Shown here piece by piece: positions 8,819-15,716 of a stretch of 64,000 bases of DNA (the stretch's first letter is position 1; each line of letters starts with the position of its first letter). Source of the stretch: Deltaproteobacteria bacterium (GTDB lineage Bacteria; Myxococcota; JACPTQ01). The stretch spans positions 124,001 to 188,000 of the forward strand of contig JACPTQ010000017.1 of the NCBI GenBank assembly GCA_016192705.1, read 5' to 3'. Under the pieces are notes generated by a model, which was given only the letters and a program-made list of their open reading frames with translations, ran no database searches and was not told where the DNA came from. A program made the translations under genes and the position numbers.

Positions 8819-9473
8819 CCAGTTAAAAGCCGCGCTCGCGCCCGAACAGATGCGGCTTTGGCAGACGCGCCTCGCGAAAGCGCTCATTGCCGACGACAAG
8901 GCGCCACTCTCCATTTGGCGCGCCTACCTTTGGGAGTCGTACCACTACGTGAAGCACAACGGCGTCAACCAGGCGCTTGCCGTGCTGCGAACGCCGGTCA
9001 CCGACAAGGAGCTTCAAATCCGCTACCTCAAACACGCCGCCGAAGAGATCGACCACGATTTGCTCTGCCTTCACGACCTTGAAAAGATCGGCGTCGCGCG
9101 CGAAACCGTCATCGCCTCGCGCCCACTCCCCGAGACGGCCGCCTTTTCGAGTTTCCTTTACGACTTCGTGATGCGCGAAAACCCGATCGGCCGCCTCGGT
9201 TATTCGTATTGGGCCGAGGGTTCGGCCGATTACGGCGACGTCCTCATCCCGCGCTTGAAGCACCACTTCGGCTTGCCCGACGACGCGATGCGATTCGTTG
9301 TCGAACACCGCGATCTCGATCGGGGCCACAAGGCGGCCTGCGAAAAAACGATCGAGAAGTTCGCGCTCAAGAAAGAAGACCAGGAGGCGATTCTTTATTT
9401 CGGCGTCGCGACCTGCCACCAGTTTTTTTACGTACTCGAAGCGATGTACGACCGCGCGATGCGCGAGGCGTGA
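8799..9473 (+). CDS. Haem-oxygenase-like diiron oxidase (TenA/UndA/CADD-type fold)
   Basis: 224 residues from ATG 8799 (GAGG at 7 nt). An earlier in-frame ATG at 8784 would lie deeper inside the GH3 gene. The all-helical protein carries a metal-ligand set like that of haem-oxygenase-like diiron oxidases (HDOs): E46 (LWESYH), E83-x2-H86 (EEIDHD), E140 (WAEGS), and H170-x3-D174-x2-H177 (HRDLDRGH). The last spacing equals that of CADD as I recall it. Known HDOs do oxidative decarboxylation, N-oxygenation or C-C cleavage (UndA, SznF, BesC). The substrate here is unknown; an acyl or aminoacyl product of the two upstream enzymes is the natural guess. Thiaminase II (TenA) is an alternative, but it uses a Cys and not this ligand set. 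Confidence 0.82.
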   Translation: MSSNFIDQLKAALAPEQMRLWQTRLAKALIADDKAPLSIWRAYLWESYHYVKHNGVNQALAVLRTPVTDKELQIRYLKHAAEEIDHDLLCLHDLEKIGVARETVIASRPLPETAAFSSFLYDFVMRENPIGRLGYSYWAEGSADYGDVLIPRLKHHFGLPDDAMRFVVEHRDLDRGHKAACEKTIEKFALKKEDQEAILYFGVATCHQFFYVLEAMYDRAMREA

Positions 9474-9518
9474 GGGCGCGCTGGGCGACGTTCGTACGCG
9501 ATCGACTTCCTGCTTTTC

Positions 9519-10169
9519 TTATTTCGCACGGTCGAATCCCCAAACGAACCGGACGTGCTTGCCGCCGCTCGGTCCGTTGTTCTTGGGAAGGTGCAGGTCC
9601 AGCGCCAATTGCGCGACGGAAGCGCTCACGATTCCACGATGTCGGAAACAAATCGTTCCGCGAACTTCGTATACCCACACCGGACCGCGGACCCAGATGC
9701 TCTTGTAAGCCGGCCGCCAAACCCGGCGCGTGCACTGGCCGCGCGTGCCCCACATATCACAAACCTGGATTTCGCCCGTTTTGCGACGCTGCTCGATGAG
9801 GCCAAAAAACTGCTTTCGTATCGGCGGATCGGACCAAAGTTCGGCTGTCACGATCGGCTCCAGATCTGGTGCTCTGAGAGTCGTTTGTGCCTGTTTCAAA
9901 TCGATGGCGTCTAAATCGCGCAGAGTCAAGTCAAAGCAGACCCGCGAGGAATCCGCTGTTATGAGCGCCGCATGGTCGGACAGAGACTCCGGGGGCAACC
10001 CGCGTTGAACTTCGATACCGGTCCGCAGCTTGATAATGCGGTTGGATTCAAGCGAGCCCGCCGCAATCGGATTCCGGATCCAGATGTCTGGGCTAAGGCT
10101 AACGCAAGCGATCGTGGTGACAACAGCAAAAGCCAAGCACCAACTCATCTTTTTGAGGTATCTGGACAT
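9519..10169 (-). CDS. Hypothetical exported or lipoprotein
   Basis: 216 residues, ATG 10169 without an obvious ribosome site. The N-terminus has a hydrophobic signal (MSWCLAFAVVTTIAC) that may be a non-canonical lipobox (T-I-A-C). The mature part has four further Cys residues (VCFDL, VCDMWGTRGQC, ICFRH). No family recognised. Codon use is less GC-biased than the neighbours, and the gene borders a duplicated, rearranged zone, so recent acquisition is possible. Confidence 0.6.
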   Translation of the reverse strand: MSRYLKKMSWCLAFAVVTTIACVSLSPDIWIRNPIAAGSLESNRIIKLRTGIEVQRGLPPESLSDHAALITADSSRVCFDLTLRDLDAIDLKQAQTTLRAPDLEPIVTAELWSDPPIRKQFFGLIEQRRKTGEIQVCDMWGTRGQCTRRVWRPAYKSIWVRGPVWVYEVRGTICFRHRGIVSASVAQLALDLHLPKNNGPSGGKHVRFVWGFDRAK

Positions 10170-10187
10170 TTCGCAAGGTTCCGTCAG

Positions 10188-10540
10188 ATTCTAACACCTA
10201 TTGATACTTCTGTTGCGTTACAGAAGCCCTTCGGTGCATGACGGAAGTGGTTCCAGGCGTGACGGACGCGAAAAACGGCGTGATTTTTGGCTAAGTTGGC
10301 GTGAGGGAGCTGTTTTCCCGAGGTCACTTCGAGCTACAAGTTGTTTTTGTTAGATTTTTTGGCATATTTGAGTGACCGTGGCGGCGCCTCGTTCGCGTGA
10401 GCCCGATGAAGGCGATGGCGAGACCGAACGGCCCGGCAGCCGATGAGGGCGCCGTGGTTTCGCATCCGCACGCGGCAACCGAGCCTTTTTCGAGCGGGTT
10501 GCTCGCAGGGTTCGAACCATTGCCGGTTGCGCCGGCATCC
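10188..10540 (-). repeat. Duplicate copy 1 of the MYXO-CTERM gene 3' region
   Basis: This 353-bp segment matches 12857-12900 plus 16744-17093 (copy 2, split by the transposon) with only scattered differences, a few short indels and one tandem-repeat block missing here. It starts at attctaacac and ends at gccggcatcc in both. Copy 1 and copy 2 lie in the same orientation on either side of a 2.3-kb island (10541-12856). Confidence 0.88.
10324..10540 (-). pseudogene. Truncated MYXO-CTERM tail fragment
   Basis: Encodes only the last ~70 residues of the 16883-19444 protein: a Gly/Asn/Ser linker, the ACGCETTAP cysteine motif, a short hydrophobic helix (FGLAIAFIGLTR) and the Arg cluster. There is no start or signal peptide, so it is a relic of the duplication. 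The last residues differ from the intact copy (HGHSNMPKNLTK). Confidence 0.8.
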
Positions 10541-10637
10541 ACGTTGACGCATTGAAATGCCCGCGCTCGCGACCCAACGTTCTTCGGTCCTTCTCTGTCC
10601 TTCTATACCGCCGATTGAGCGACACTCAAATCGCCCA

Positions 10638-10763
10638 TCCGTAGACGTGTCTCTTGAATCCGCCGAAACCGCTTCAACATCGCACCTCGCCCCCTCTTCT
10701 CCGCGCCGCCTGCTCACGTCGCCACCCCACCACAAACGACGAACCCATTTGCGCTTCCTGTCC
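10638..10763. repeat. 126-bp perfect direct repeat, left copy
   Basis: Identical to 11951-12076 over 126 bp as far as I can read. It begins tccgtagacgtgtctcttga and ends gcgcttcctgtcc. It sits 45 bp beyond the 3' end of the NmrA-like gene. Perfect identity at this length implies a recent duplication or active recombination. Confidence 0.92.
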
Positions 10764-10808
10764 ATGGCCCAGCGAAGTGCCCGTGACGCGACGCGGGCGA
10801 GCGCGACG

Positions 10809-11720
10809 TTACGCCGCCTTCTTTCGACTTCTTGACGGGGCGTCGTCGACCGCAGCGACCTCCAAGAACCATTGCCGCAGCGTCCTGAGCCCCGGGTGAA
10901 ACGCACGGAGCGCGGCGATGTCGGCGTGCCAACCGACCTCATTCATCCAACGTTTCGTCGCCGATAGGTGCCGGCTGAACAGCGTGAGCGGCTGAAGCGG
11001 AACGCAGATGTAGCGCGGCTTTCGGCCGAACACCGCGCGGTACGTTTCGATTGCGTCGGGAACGGTCATCTCGTCGCCTGCGAGTTCGACGGCGCGACCC
11101 ATGAAATCGGTCGGCCGCTCGAAAACGATGCGCGCGACGGCGCCGATGTCGTCGACCGCGATGAACTGCACCGGCTTGTCGCGGCTCATGAGGCTGACGA
11201 GCGTGCTCCAAATAAACTCAGGGCGGTACTTCGGGTCGCGAAACAAATCCATGAAAAACGTCGGCCGCAAGAACGTCGCAGGCAAATCGATCGACGTGAT
11301 GTGCCGCTCGATTTCGCCCTTGCTGTCGTAGTGCTCGACGCCGGTCGTGGCCTCCGCGCCCCCGACCGACGCATAAACGAAGTGCCCGACGCCCGCCGCT
11401 TTTGCCGCATCCGCGAGCAGCTTCCCTTGACGCACCTCCGCTGCGGCACCGTGCTCCCAATAGTCCTGCACGCCAAAGATGCCGTCGACGCCCGCGAGCG
11501 CGCGGTCGAGCGAAGCGCGATCATCGAGGTTTCCTTTGACGACCTCGACACCCGTTTCTGCCAGCGCCATCGCGCGCGGAGATCTCGGATCACGCGTCAA
11601 TCCGCGAACGCCGAACCCTGCCGACAGAAGATGTCGTGCGACGGCTCCGCCCTGACGACCTGTCACGCCAGTTACAACGATTGTCGATCTAATTTTTTCC
11701 ATCCGACCCATGTACCACAC
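10809..11720 (-). CDS. NmrA/HSCARG-type NAD(P)-binding protein
   Basis: 303 residues from 11720; Met codons at 11708 and 11699 (MEKIRSTIVV) are equally likely starts since none has a clear ribosome site. It has an N-terminal Rossmann dinucleotide loop, VVTGVTGRQGGAVARHLL, then the atypical short-chain reductase pattern of NmrA-like proteins (GVRGLTRDP, VDGIFGVQDYWEHGA, FVYASVGGAE, THFLRPTFFMD-like segment). It lacks the YxxxK catalytic pair, as is usual for this sensor-like or quinone-reductase-like family. Probably a redox sensor or NAD(P)-dependent reductase. It is flanked by perfect 126-bp direct repeats and lies in an island between duplicated chromosome segments, so it is likely acquired. 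Confidence 0.85.
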   Translation of the reverse strand: MWYMGRMEKIRSTIVVTGVTGRQGGAVARHLLSAGFGVRGLTRDPRSPRAMALAETGVEVVKGNLDDRASLDRALAGVDGIFGVQDYWEHGAAAEVRQGKLLADAAKAAGVGHFVYASVGGAEATTGVEHYDSKGEIERHITSIDLPATFLRPTFFMDLFRDPKYRPEFIWSTLVSLMSRDKPVQFIAVDDIGAVARIVFERPTDFMGRAVELAGDEMTVPDAIETYRAVFGRKPRYICVPLQPLTLFSRHLSATKRWMNEVGWHADIAALRAFHPGLRTLRQWFLEVAAVDDAPSRSRKKAA

Positions 11721-11749
11721 AATGTCACCAGCGTCAACACCCTTCTGAA

Positions 11750-11950
11750 AACGGATACAAGCGGGACTTTGCGCGCTTTCATCATCTGGATGAGGGCCGC
11801 GATGTGGCTGCCCGACGGAGGGATGCCGGGCTTTCGTTCAATGGCGCCCGCCTGTTTGATCCTAAGCCAACGCAAGAGGTAGCTCATGCTTTTGTGGTAC
11901 GTGATGACGAGCGATCCCCTGTGGGGCGCGATCTTCCGCTCCCAGCCCGC
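11750..11950 (-). pseudogene. Fragment of a metal-ABC-transporter substrate-binding protein (ZnuA/TroA type)
   Basis: Read on the minus strand, the frame gives GSLVITYHKSMSYLLRWLRI and then IERKPGIPPSGSHIAALIQM. These match the conserved late segment of zinc/manganese-binding ZnuA-type proteins (typically VxYHxSWxY, then EPKPGIPPSPxHxAELIxxM). The fragment is cut upstream exactly at the 126-bp repeat (11951) and downstream near 11750, where it fuses to the NmrA-like 5' region. It is not functional alone. Confidence 0.68.
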
Positions 11951-12076
11951 TCCGTAGACGTGTCTCTTGAATCCGCCGAAACCGCTTCAACATCGCACCT
12001 CGCCCCCTCTTCTCCGCGCCGCCTGCTCACGTCGCCACCCCACCACAAACGACGAACCCATTTGCGCTTCCTGTCC
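11951..12076. repeat. 126-bp perfect direct repeat, right copy
   Basis: Second copy of 10638-10763, same orientation, 1,313 bp away. It directly abuts the ZnuA fragment. Confidence 0.92.
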
Positions 12077-12169
12077 TCGAGGAGATCGACGGCAAGCCAG
12101 CCGAGCGTGCTACCGGCGATTCGGCTGACGCTTGCAAGCCGCGGTGAGCCGGCTCTACACGGGCGCTCG

Positions 12170-12847
12170 TCATTCGCGAAACACGCACGACGGGAGCTCG
12201 GGATCGTCATTGGTCACGAGCGCGTCGGCGATCGATTCCGGTCGCGCCTCGGCGAAGTACAGCTTCTGGCCTGGGATGTACTTGTCCTCGTAGCGCCGGC
12301 GAACCTTCTCTGCTGACCCAAACAGCGGTGGATCCCTCCGCACGGCGCGGTCAACGGTCTCCCGCCAGTCGACCTTCACGAACACGCGATACTCCCAATA
12401 TCGAACGAGCTCGGGCCGGAGCAGGAAGATCCCGTCGACCAGAAGGATGTCGCGGCATGCCGCCATGAGCTCGGGTGCCAGCGAAGGCTCGTCGCTTCGA
12501 TGATCGAACACGGCCACGCGATACTTTCTACTGCCCTCCGGACCGAGCGGCGAGAGCAGTTGGGAGCGCAGAAGCTCGTAGTCGAAGGAGTCGCGGTAGA
12601 ACGCCTCGGCGCTATCCCCGTACCGTGCCAGCCGCTCCCGTCTTGGTCGGTGGAAGCCATCGACAGAGGCTCGGATGACACGCCTGCCGGTCACTTCGAT
12701 GCTCATGGCCAACTCGCGCGCCAAGGTCGTCTTGCCGGCCGCGTCGGGGCCATCGATCGCCACGCGGATTGGATGCTCTCGGCGCAACGCGACGATTCGA
12801 TCGCGGAGTCCCTCGACGACGAACTCGCGCACGCTGGAAGCCGTCAC
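12170..12847 (-). CDS. Uridine kinase-like P-loop kinase
   Basis: 225 residues from ATG 12847. Walker A is GPDAAGKTTLA at about residue 35. A kinase-type region follows (VDGFHRPRRERLARYG, SFDYELL, VFDHRSDEP), then the Walker B-like ILLVDGIFLLRPEL and an Arg-rich lid (VRRDPPLFG...RRYEDKYIPGQ). This is the layout of the uridine kinase/phosphoribulokinase family, which phosphorylates nucleosides or similar small molecules. It lies in the island between the two duplicate segments, next to the transposon, so it is probably acquired. No partner genes are nearby. Confidence 0.88.
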   Translation of the reverse strand: MTASSVREFVVEGLRDRIVALRREHPIRVAIDGPDAAGKTTLARELAMSIEVTGRRVIRASVDGFHRPRRERLARYGDSAEAFYRDSFDYELLRSQLLSPLGPEGSRKYRVAVFDHRSDEPSLAPELMAACRDILLVDGIFLLRPELVRYWEYRVFVKVDWRETVDRAVRRDPPLFGSAEKVRRRYEDKYIPGQKLYFAEARPESIADALVTNDDPELPSCVFRE

Positions 12848-12856
12848 TAGAATGAC

Positions 12857-12900
12857 ATTCTAACACAGATTGGTACTTCTGTTGCGTGACCGAAGCCCTT
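12857..12900 (-). repeat. Duplicate copy 2, first part (split by the transposon)
   Basis: attctaacac...gaagccctt matches the start of copy 1 at 10188. Its last 8 bases, AAGCCCTT, are the left target-site duplicate. The sequence resumes at 16736. Confidence 0.85.
12893..12900. repeat. Target-site duplication AAGCCCTT (left)
   Basis: AAGCCCTT directly precedes the left inverted end and is repeated at 16736-16743 after the right end. Copy 1 (10188-10540), which has no insertion, shows this octamer once, confirming the duplication. Confidence 0.93.
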
Positions 12901-12930
12901 GGTAGTGGCCGGATTTGAAATCAAACGCGG

Positions 12931-12959
12931 GTGACGCACGATCCATTCGCGGCTATTAT
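12931..12959 (+). promoter_or_regulatory. Sigma-70-type promoter giving a leaderless start
   Basis: GTGACG (12931-12936), 17-bp spacer, TATTAT (12954-12959). Transcription should begin about 7 nt after the -10 box, exactly at the GTG (12966) of the first passenger gene. Confidence 0.5.
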
Positions 12960-12965
12960 CTTCGC

Positions 12966-13256
12966 GTGGACTCCGCAGGCATCCCCGCACTCATCGAAGC
13001 TATCCGTCATTTGCATGGATGCGCCGCGATGCATATCGAGACGGTTCATATTCACGAGACGCACAAGAATGAAATGGTGTGGGACGGCGATGTTGAAGTG
13101 TTCGCCTTGACCGGCCACACGGCGGCGTACCGCGCCTACGCATGGTCTGAATCGACAACTGGCACCAGGCGACGCTTCTTCGTCGCGCTTCACGTCACGC
13201 CGATAGATTCGCCCGCCGCCGCCGTCAGGGCCTCGATATTAGCCGACATCAGATAA
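12966..13256 (+). CDS. Small conserved protein carried by the transposon
   Basis: 96 residues from GTG 12966. The frame is also open upstream into the inverted repeat, but a start there is unlikely. The core reads MHIETVHIHETHKNEMVWDG (residues about 21-40), then EVFALTGHTAAYRAYAWS and FFVALHVTPIDSPAAAVRA. I recall similar unnamed proteins near mobile elements in proteobacteria, but I know no function. It is a compact alpha/beta protein with no signal peptide. The TATTAT box 6 nt upstream suggests leaderless translation. Being first inside the left end, it could be regulatory or an accessory to transposition; that is a guess. Confidence 0.65.
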   Translation: MDSAGIPALIEAIRHLHGCAAMHIETVHIHETHKNEMVWDGDVEVFALTGHTAAYRAYAWSESTTGTRRRFFVALHVTPIDSPAAAVRASILADIR

Positions 13257-13305
13257 TTTGCGCGCGCCACTTGCGCTGAATAATGGGCTATGATATTCAT
13301 TTGCC

Positions 13306-13770
13306 ATGGACACATTGGCTGCGATTGATACGGCTCGTTTGCGGAAGAAAACACGGACGGAGATAGCTCGACTGCTCGCGCGTCTGGCATCCGTCGATCG
13401 TTGCGCAGTGCTCTCCGATTTGTTGGTCGAGGAAGAAACGCCCCCCACCATGCCGAGTGTTGCTGCGCCCGCCTTGGCGACTCCACTCGCCCCGCAGAGC
13501 GCGAAGCGCGGCAGGCCACCTAAGCCCAAAGTTGTCACCGCCGAGGCCGATTCGGTCGATGGTCCAACAGGCGCCAAGATGGGACGGACCGATACGTTGC
13601 TCGCGGTGTTGCGAACGCGCCCAGGGATGCCGATTCGTGAGTTGGCTGCGGAGGTCTATGGTGATGATGACAAGCTGAACCAGAACAAAACTCGCTCGTT
13701 GCTGGCTTCGCTCAAGAAAAACACTAAAGTGAAAAACTCTGGCGTCGGTCATTGGGAGGTCGTGAGCTAA
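13306..13770 (+). CDS. AT-hook / winged-helix DNA-binding protein (passenger)
   Basis: 154 residues, ATG 13306. The N-terminal helices resemble a coiled coil (TARLRKKTRTEIARLLARLA). A Pro/Ala-rich linker ends in the AT-hook motif KRGRPPKPK at about residue 65, which binds the AT-rich minor groove. Residues about 95-150 (TLLAVLRTRPGMPIRELAAE...KTRSLLASLKKNTKVKN...GHWEVV) look like a winged helix-turn-helix. No enzymatic motif. Plausible roles are regulation of transposon genes or an architectural part of the transpososome. It is followed 30 nt later by a perfect 13-bp hairpin. Confidence 0.75.
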   Translation: MDTLAAIDTARLRKKTRTEIARLLARLASVDRCAVLSDLLVEEETPPTMPSVAAPALATPLAPQSAKRGRPPKPKVVTAEADSVDGPTGAKMGRTDTLLAVLRTRPGMPIRELAAEVYGDDDKLNQNKTRSLLASLKKNTKVKNSGVGHWEVVS

Positions 13771-13800
13771 GAGATACGGGAAAACATAGGTTCTAAAATG

Positions 13801-13833
13801 CGAAAGGGAAGCGGTACAAACGCTTCCCTTTCG
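13801..13833 (+). terminator. Perfect 13-bp hairpin after the AT-hook gene
   Basis: cgaaagggaagcg, loop gtacaaa, cgcttccctttcg. It sits 30 nt after the AT-hook gene stop. There is no T-tract, so termination may need Rho or the hairpin may serve mRNA stability. Confidence 0.6.
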
Positions 13834-14050
13834 TGGGATGCCCGATAGGCTTCCTCGCACGCAGTGTGCAAAGAAGACCCTACTCGATTCGAGTCATTCC
13901 GTCAACTTCCGCTTGCAGAATCGGGAATGCAAGGCGAGGAGGGTGGAGATTTGTGCGGTTAACAAACCGCGCCTCATCAATGGGGCGCAACTGACTGGAA
14001 GGGGGGGAAGCGGGTATGGGGGCGAGCGATAAGAAAAAAAGGGGGGTGGA
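13834..14050. other. Non-coding spacer inside the transposon
   Basis: About 220 bp without a convincing gene. It contains the short palindrome actcgattcgagt and the small hairpin gcggttaacaaaccgc, followed by G-rich runs (ggaagggggg, ggggggtggagggg). I see nothing else. Confidence 0.4.
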
Positions 14051-14099
14051 GGGGCCGACGATCGAAGATTGACCTTCGCCGTCGGCCCCGCTGTTTTTC
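14051..14099 (+). terminator. Intrinsic terminator shielding the transposase gene
   Basis: ggggccgacg (14051-14060) pairs with cgtcggcccc (14080-14089), and cgaag/cttcg pair inside; the T-tract ctgttttt follows. It ends immediately before the transposase promoter. This arrangement would stop outside transcription from driving the transposase, a known safeguard in insertion sequences. Confidence 0.75.
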
Positions 14100-14128
14100 T
14101 TGACAACAGACATTTTATGTATTACTCT
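14100..14128 (+). promoter_or_regulatory. Transposase promoter, leaderless start
   Basis: Perfect -35 TTGACA (14100-14105), 17-bp spacer, weak -10 TACTCT (14123-14128). The predicted start falls at or just before the ATG (14136), so the mRNA would have almost no leader. Confidence 0.5.
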
Positions 14129-14135
14129 TATTCTC

Positions 14136-14972
14136 ATGAATACACTTTCCCGTGAAAGACAGGTTTCGGTCGTGAAGGCGCTGGTCGAGGGTTGTTCTAT
14201 GCGATCGACGGCGCGGCTCATGAACGTGGACCGCGAAACCGTTGGGACATTACTCAAGCGTGTCGGTGACGGATGCGCCGACCTCTTGAACGAAACCATG
14301 CGCGACCTTCCGTGTAGTCGACTTGAACTCGATGAGCTATGGGCGTTCGTCGGCAAGAAACAGCGACACGTCAAGCGAACCGACGATTACGCCGAAGTCG
14401 GCGACACATGGACGTTTGTGGCAACGGATGCAGAGACGAAGCTGGTTCCGTCGTTTGCCGTTGGAAAGCGTTCCGAAGAAACCACAAGGGCGTTTGTCGC
14501 CGACGTGGCGAACCGCCTTCGCGGCCGCATTCAAATCAGTACCGATGGCCTTCGCTCTTACATTGAAGCGATTAGCGCCTCGTTTGGCGGTCGAGTTGAT
14601 TATGCACAGGTGATTAAGTCATACGAAGCCGAACCGATCGGGCCGGGGAGGTATTCGCCGCCCAAAGTCACCGGAATCGAGAAGACGCCAATCTTCGGTG
14701 AGCCGCTTGAAGAGTTCGTGTCGACGAGTTTCGCCGAACGAAATAACCTCAACGTCCGAATGGGCGTGAGGCGATACACGCGGCTTACCAACGCCTTCTC
14801 GAAGAAACTTGAGATGCACATTGCCGCGACGGCACTGCACTTTGCGCATTACAATTTTGTGCGCCGACACCAGACGCTTCGCGTGGCTCCGGCGATGGCG
14901 GCTGGCGTTACAAAAACGCTGTGGTCCGAGGAGGAACTGCTTGCCGCCGTGCTCGACGGGGTAAGGCCGTGA
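14136..14972 (+). CDS. IS1-family DDE transposase
   Basis: 278 residues from ATG 14136. An N-terminal helix-turn-helix (ARLMNVDRETVGTLLKRVG) is followed by the catalytic core: first Asp in LELDELWAFVGKKQRHVK (about residue 68), second Asp in QISTDGLRSYIEA, and Glu in STSFAERNNLNVRMG. The MGVRRYTRLTNAFSKK and HYNFVRRHQTLRVAPAMAAG segments are typical of the single-ORF IS1-like transposases (ISMhu11-type group). No frameshift is needed, unlike classical IS1 InsA-InsB. The 8-bp target duplication and GG-starting ends fit. The gene ends in GTGA, overlapping the next start by 4 nt. Confidence 0.92.
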   Translation: MNTLSRERQVSVVKALVEGCSMRSTARLMNVDRETVGTLLKRVGDGCADLLNETMRDLPCSRLELDELWAFVGKKQRHVKRTDDYAEVGDTWTFVATDAETKLVPSFAVGKRSEETTRAFVADVANRLRGRIQISTDGLRSYIEAISASFGGRVDYAQVIKSYEAEPIGPGRYSPPKVTGIEKTPIFGEPLEEFVSTSFAERNNLNVRMGVRRYTRLTNAFSKKLEMHIAATALHFAHYNFVRRHQTLRVAPAMAAGVTKTLWSEEELLAAVLDGVRP

Positions 14973-15160
14973 ACGCGAACCGACGCGGCCCGGGAAGGCC
15001 ACCGATGCCACCCGGCAAGGCACGGGACGGCGTGTTTGCGATCCGCCTCAGTGCGGAAGACCGCGCGGCGATAGTCGCGGCGGCAAAGTGTGCAAATACG
15101 CCAGTTACTCGCTGGGCGCGCGAGGCGCTGTTGGCGCAAGCGCGAACCCAAAACGTCTGA
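14969..15160 (+). CDS. Ribbon-helix-helix-like small protein (passenger)
   Basis: 63 residues from GTG 14969, overlapping the transposase stop by 4 nt (GTGA), so probably translationally coupled. A basic Gly/Pro-rich N-terminus (RRGPGRPPMPPGKARDG) precedes a strand-helix-helix pattern, VFAIRLSAEDRAAIVAAAKC, then TPVTRWAREALLAQA. This is like CopG/Arc-type or mobilisation-associated RHH proteins. It may repress the transposase or bind the transposon ends. Confidence 0.68.
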   Translation: MNANRRGPGRPPMPPGKARDGVFAIRLSAEDRAAIVAAAKCANTPVTRWAREALLAQARTQNV

Positions 15161-15255
15161 GCGGCCAACGCTCGACGCAACGCGCGGCTCGCTGTTGCCG
15201 ATAACCCTTTGTGGAACTTGTCTATCCCGCGCGCGCGTTGTTGCGCTCCGACCCG

Positions 15256-15360
15256 ATGGCCGACAACGCACTCTACACCGGCGACAATCTCAAGGTGCTT
15301 CGCGAGTATGTCGCTGCTCCATCGACATTGCCCTCGCCGCCCTTATCGCCTTGCCACCAT
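15256..15360 (+). pseudogene. Remnant of a DNA methyltransferase N-terminus
   Basis: MADNALYTGDNLKVLREYV is very like the first residues of type III/beta-class site-specific DNA methyltransferases (Y-x-GDNLxxLRxxV). After a frameshift the next residues (CSIDIALAALIALPP) weakly resemble the following SIDLIYLDPPF motif. The rest of the gene is absent. It appears to be a decayed passenger gene. Confidence 0.5.
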
Positions 15361-15431
15361 GACTTGAAACTGGGGAGCAGTGAGATCTCAAATAAGAATA
15401 ACTTGACCATATCGGCGAAGGGTGCATACTC

Positions 15432-15716
15432 ATGTCTAATAGGGGTGTAAACGCGGTGTACGTGATGCTATCAGAATTAGCCCAAATGCCTGAGCCGACG
15501 CGCAACGTGTGCCTAGATAAGCTCGTATCGCGCGCGACCGCCACACCTAACGGGCAACTGGCGGAGCTGGATGCACGGATTCGCGAATTCGAGGCGCGCT
15601 ATGAAATGACTTCTGCGAAAATGCGGGCCGCGTTCAAGAAAGGCGCCATTGCGGATACATCAGACATCGCAAAATGGCTGCTGCTTCTCGATATTCGCGA
15701 TCGTGTCGGAAAATAA
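15432..15716 (+). CDS. 94-residue partner of the TumE-like protein (candidate antitoxin)
   Basis: 94 residues, ATG 15432. All-helical, acidic/basic mixed protein (LSELAQMPEPTRNVCLDKLV, LDARIREFEARYEMTSAKM, IAKWLLLLDIRDRVG). No DNA-binding motif is obvious. Its 3' end overlaps the likely GTG start of the TumE-like gene by 14 nt, an arrangement typical of toxin-antitoxin pairs. Function by position only. A TTGACC hexamer at 15403-15408 may belong to its promoter. Confidence 0.7.
   Translation: MSNRGVNAVYVMLSELAQMPEPTRNVCLDKLVSRATATPNGQLAELDARIREFEARYEMTSAKMRAAFKKGAIADTSDIAKWLLLLDIRDRVGK

Noticed and set aside
10188-10322. Short frame reading through GVTEVV-like repeats next to the duplicated tail
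   Set aside because: The tandem GCGTGACGGAAGTGG block gives repetitive codons in any frame, differs in unit number between copies, and lacks a start with a ribosome site.
14100-14135. Upstream start for the transposase
   Set aside because: TTG 14100 is part of the -35 hexamer. ATG 14136 fits the family N-terminus.
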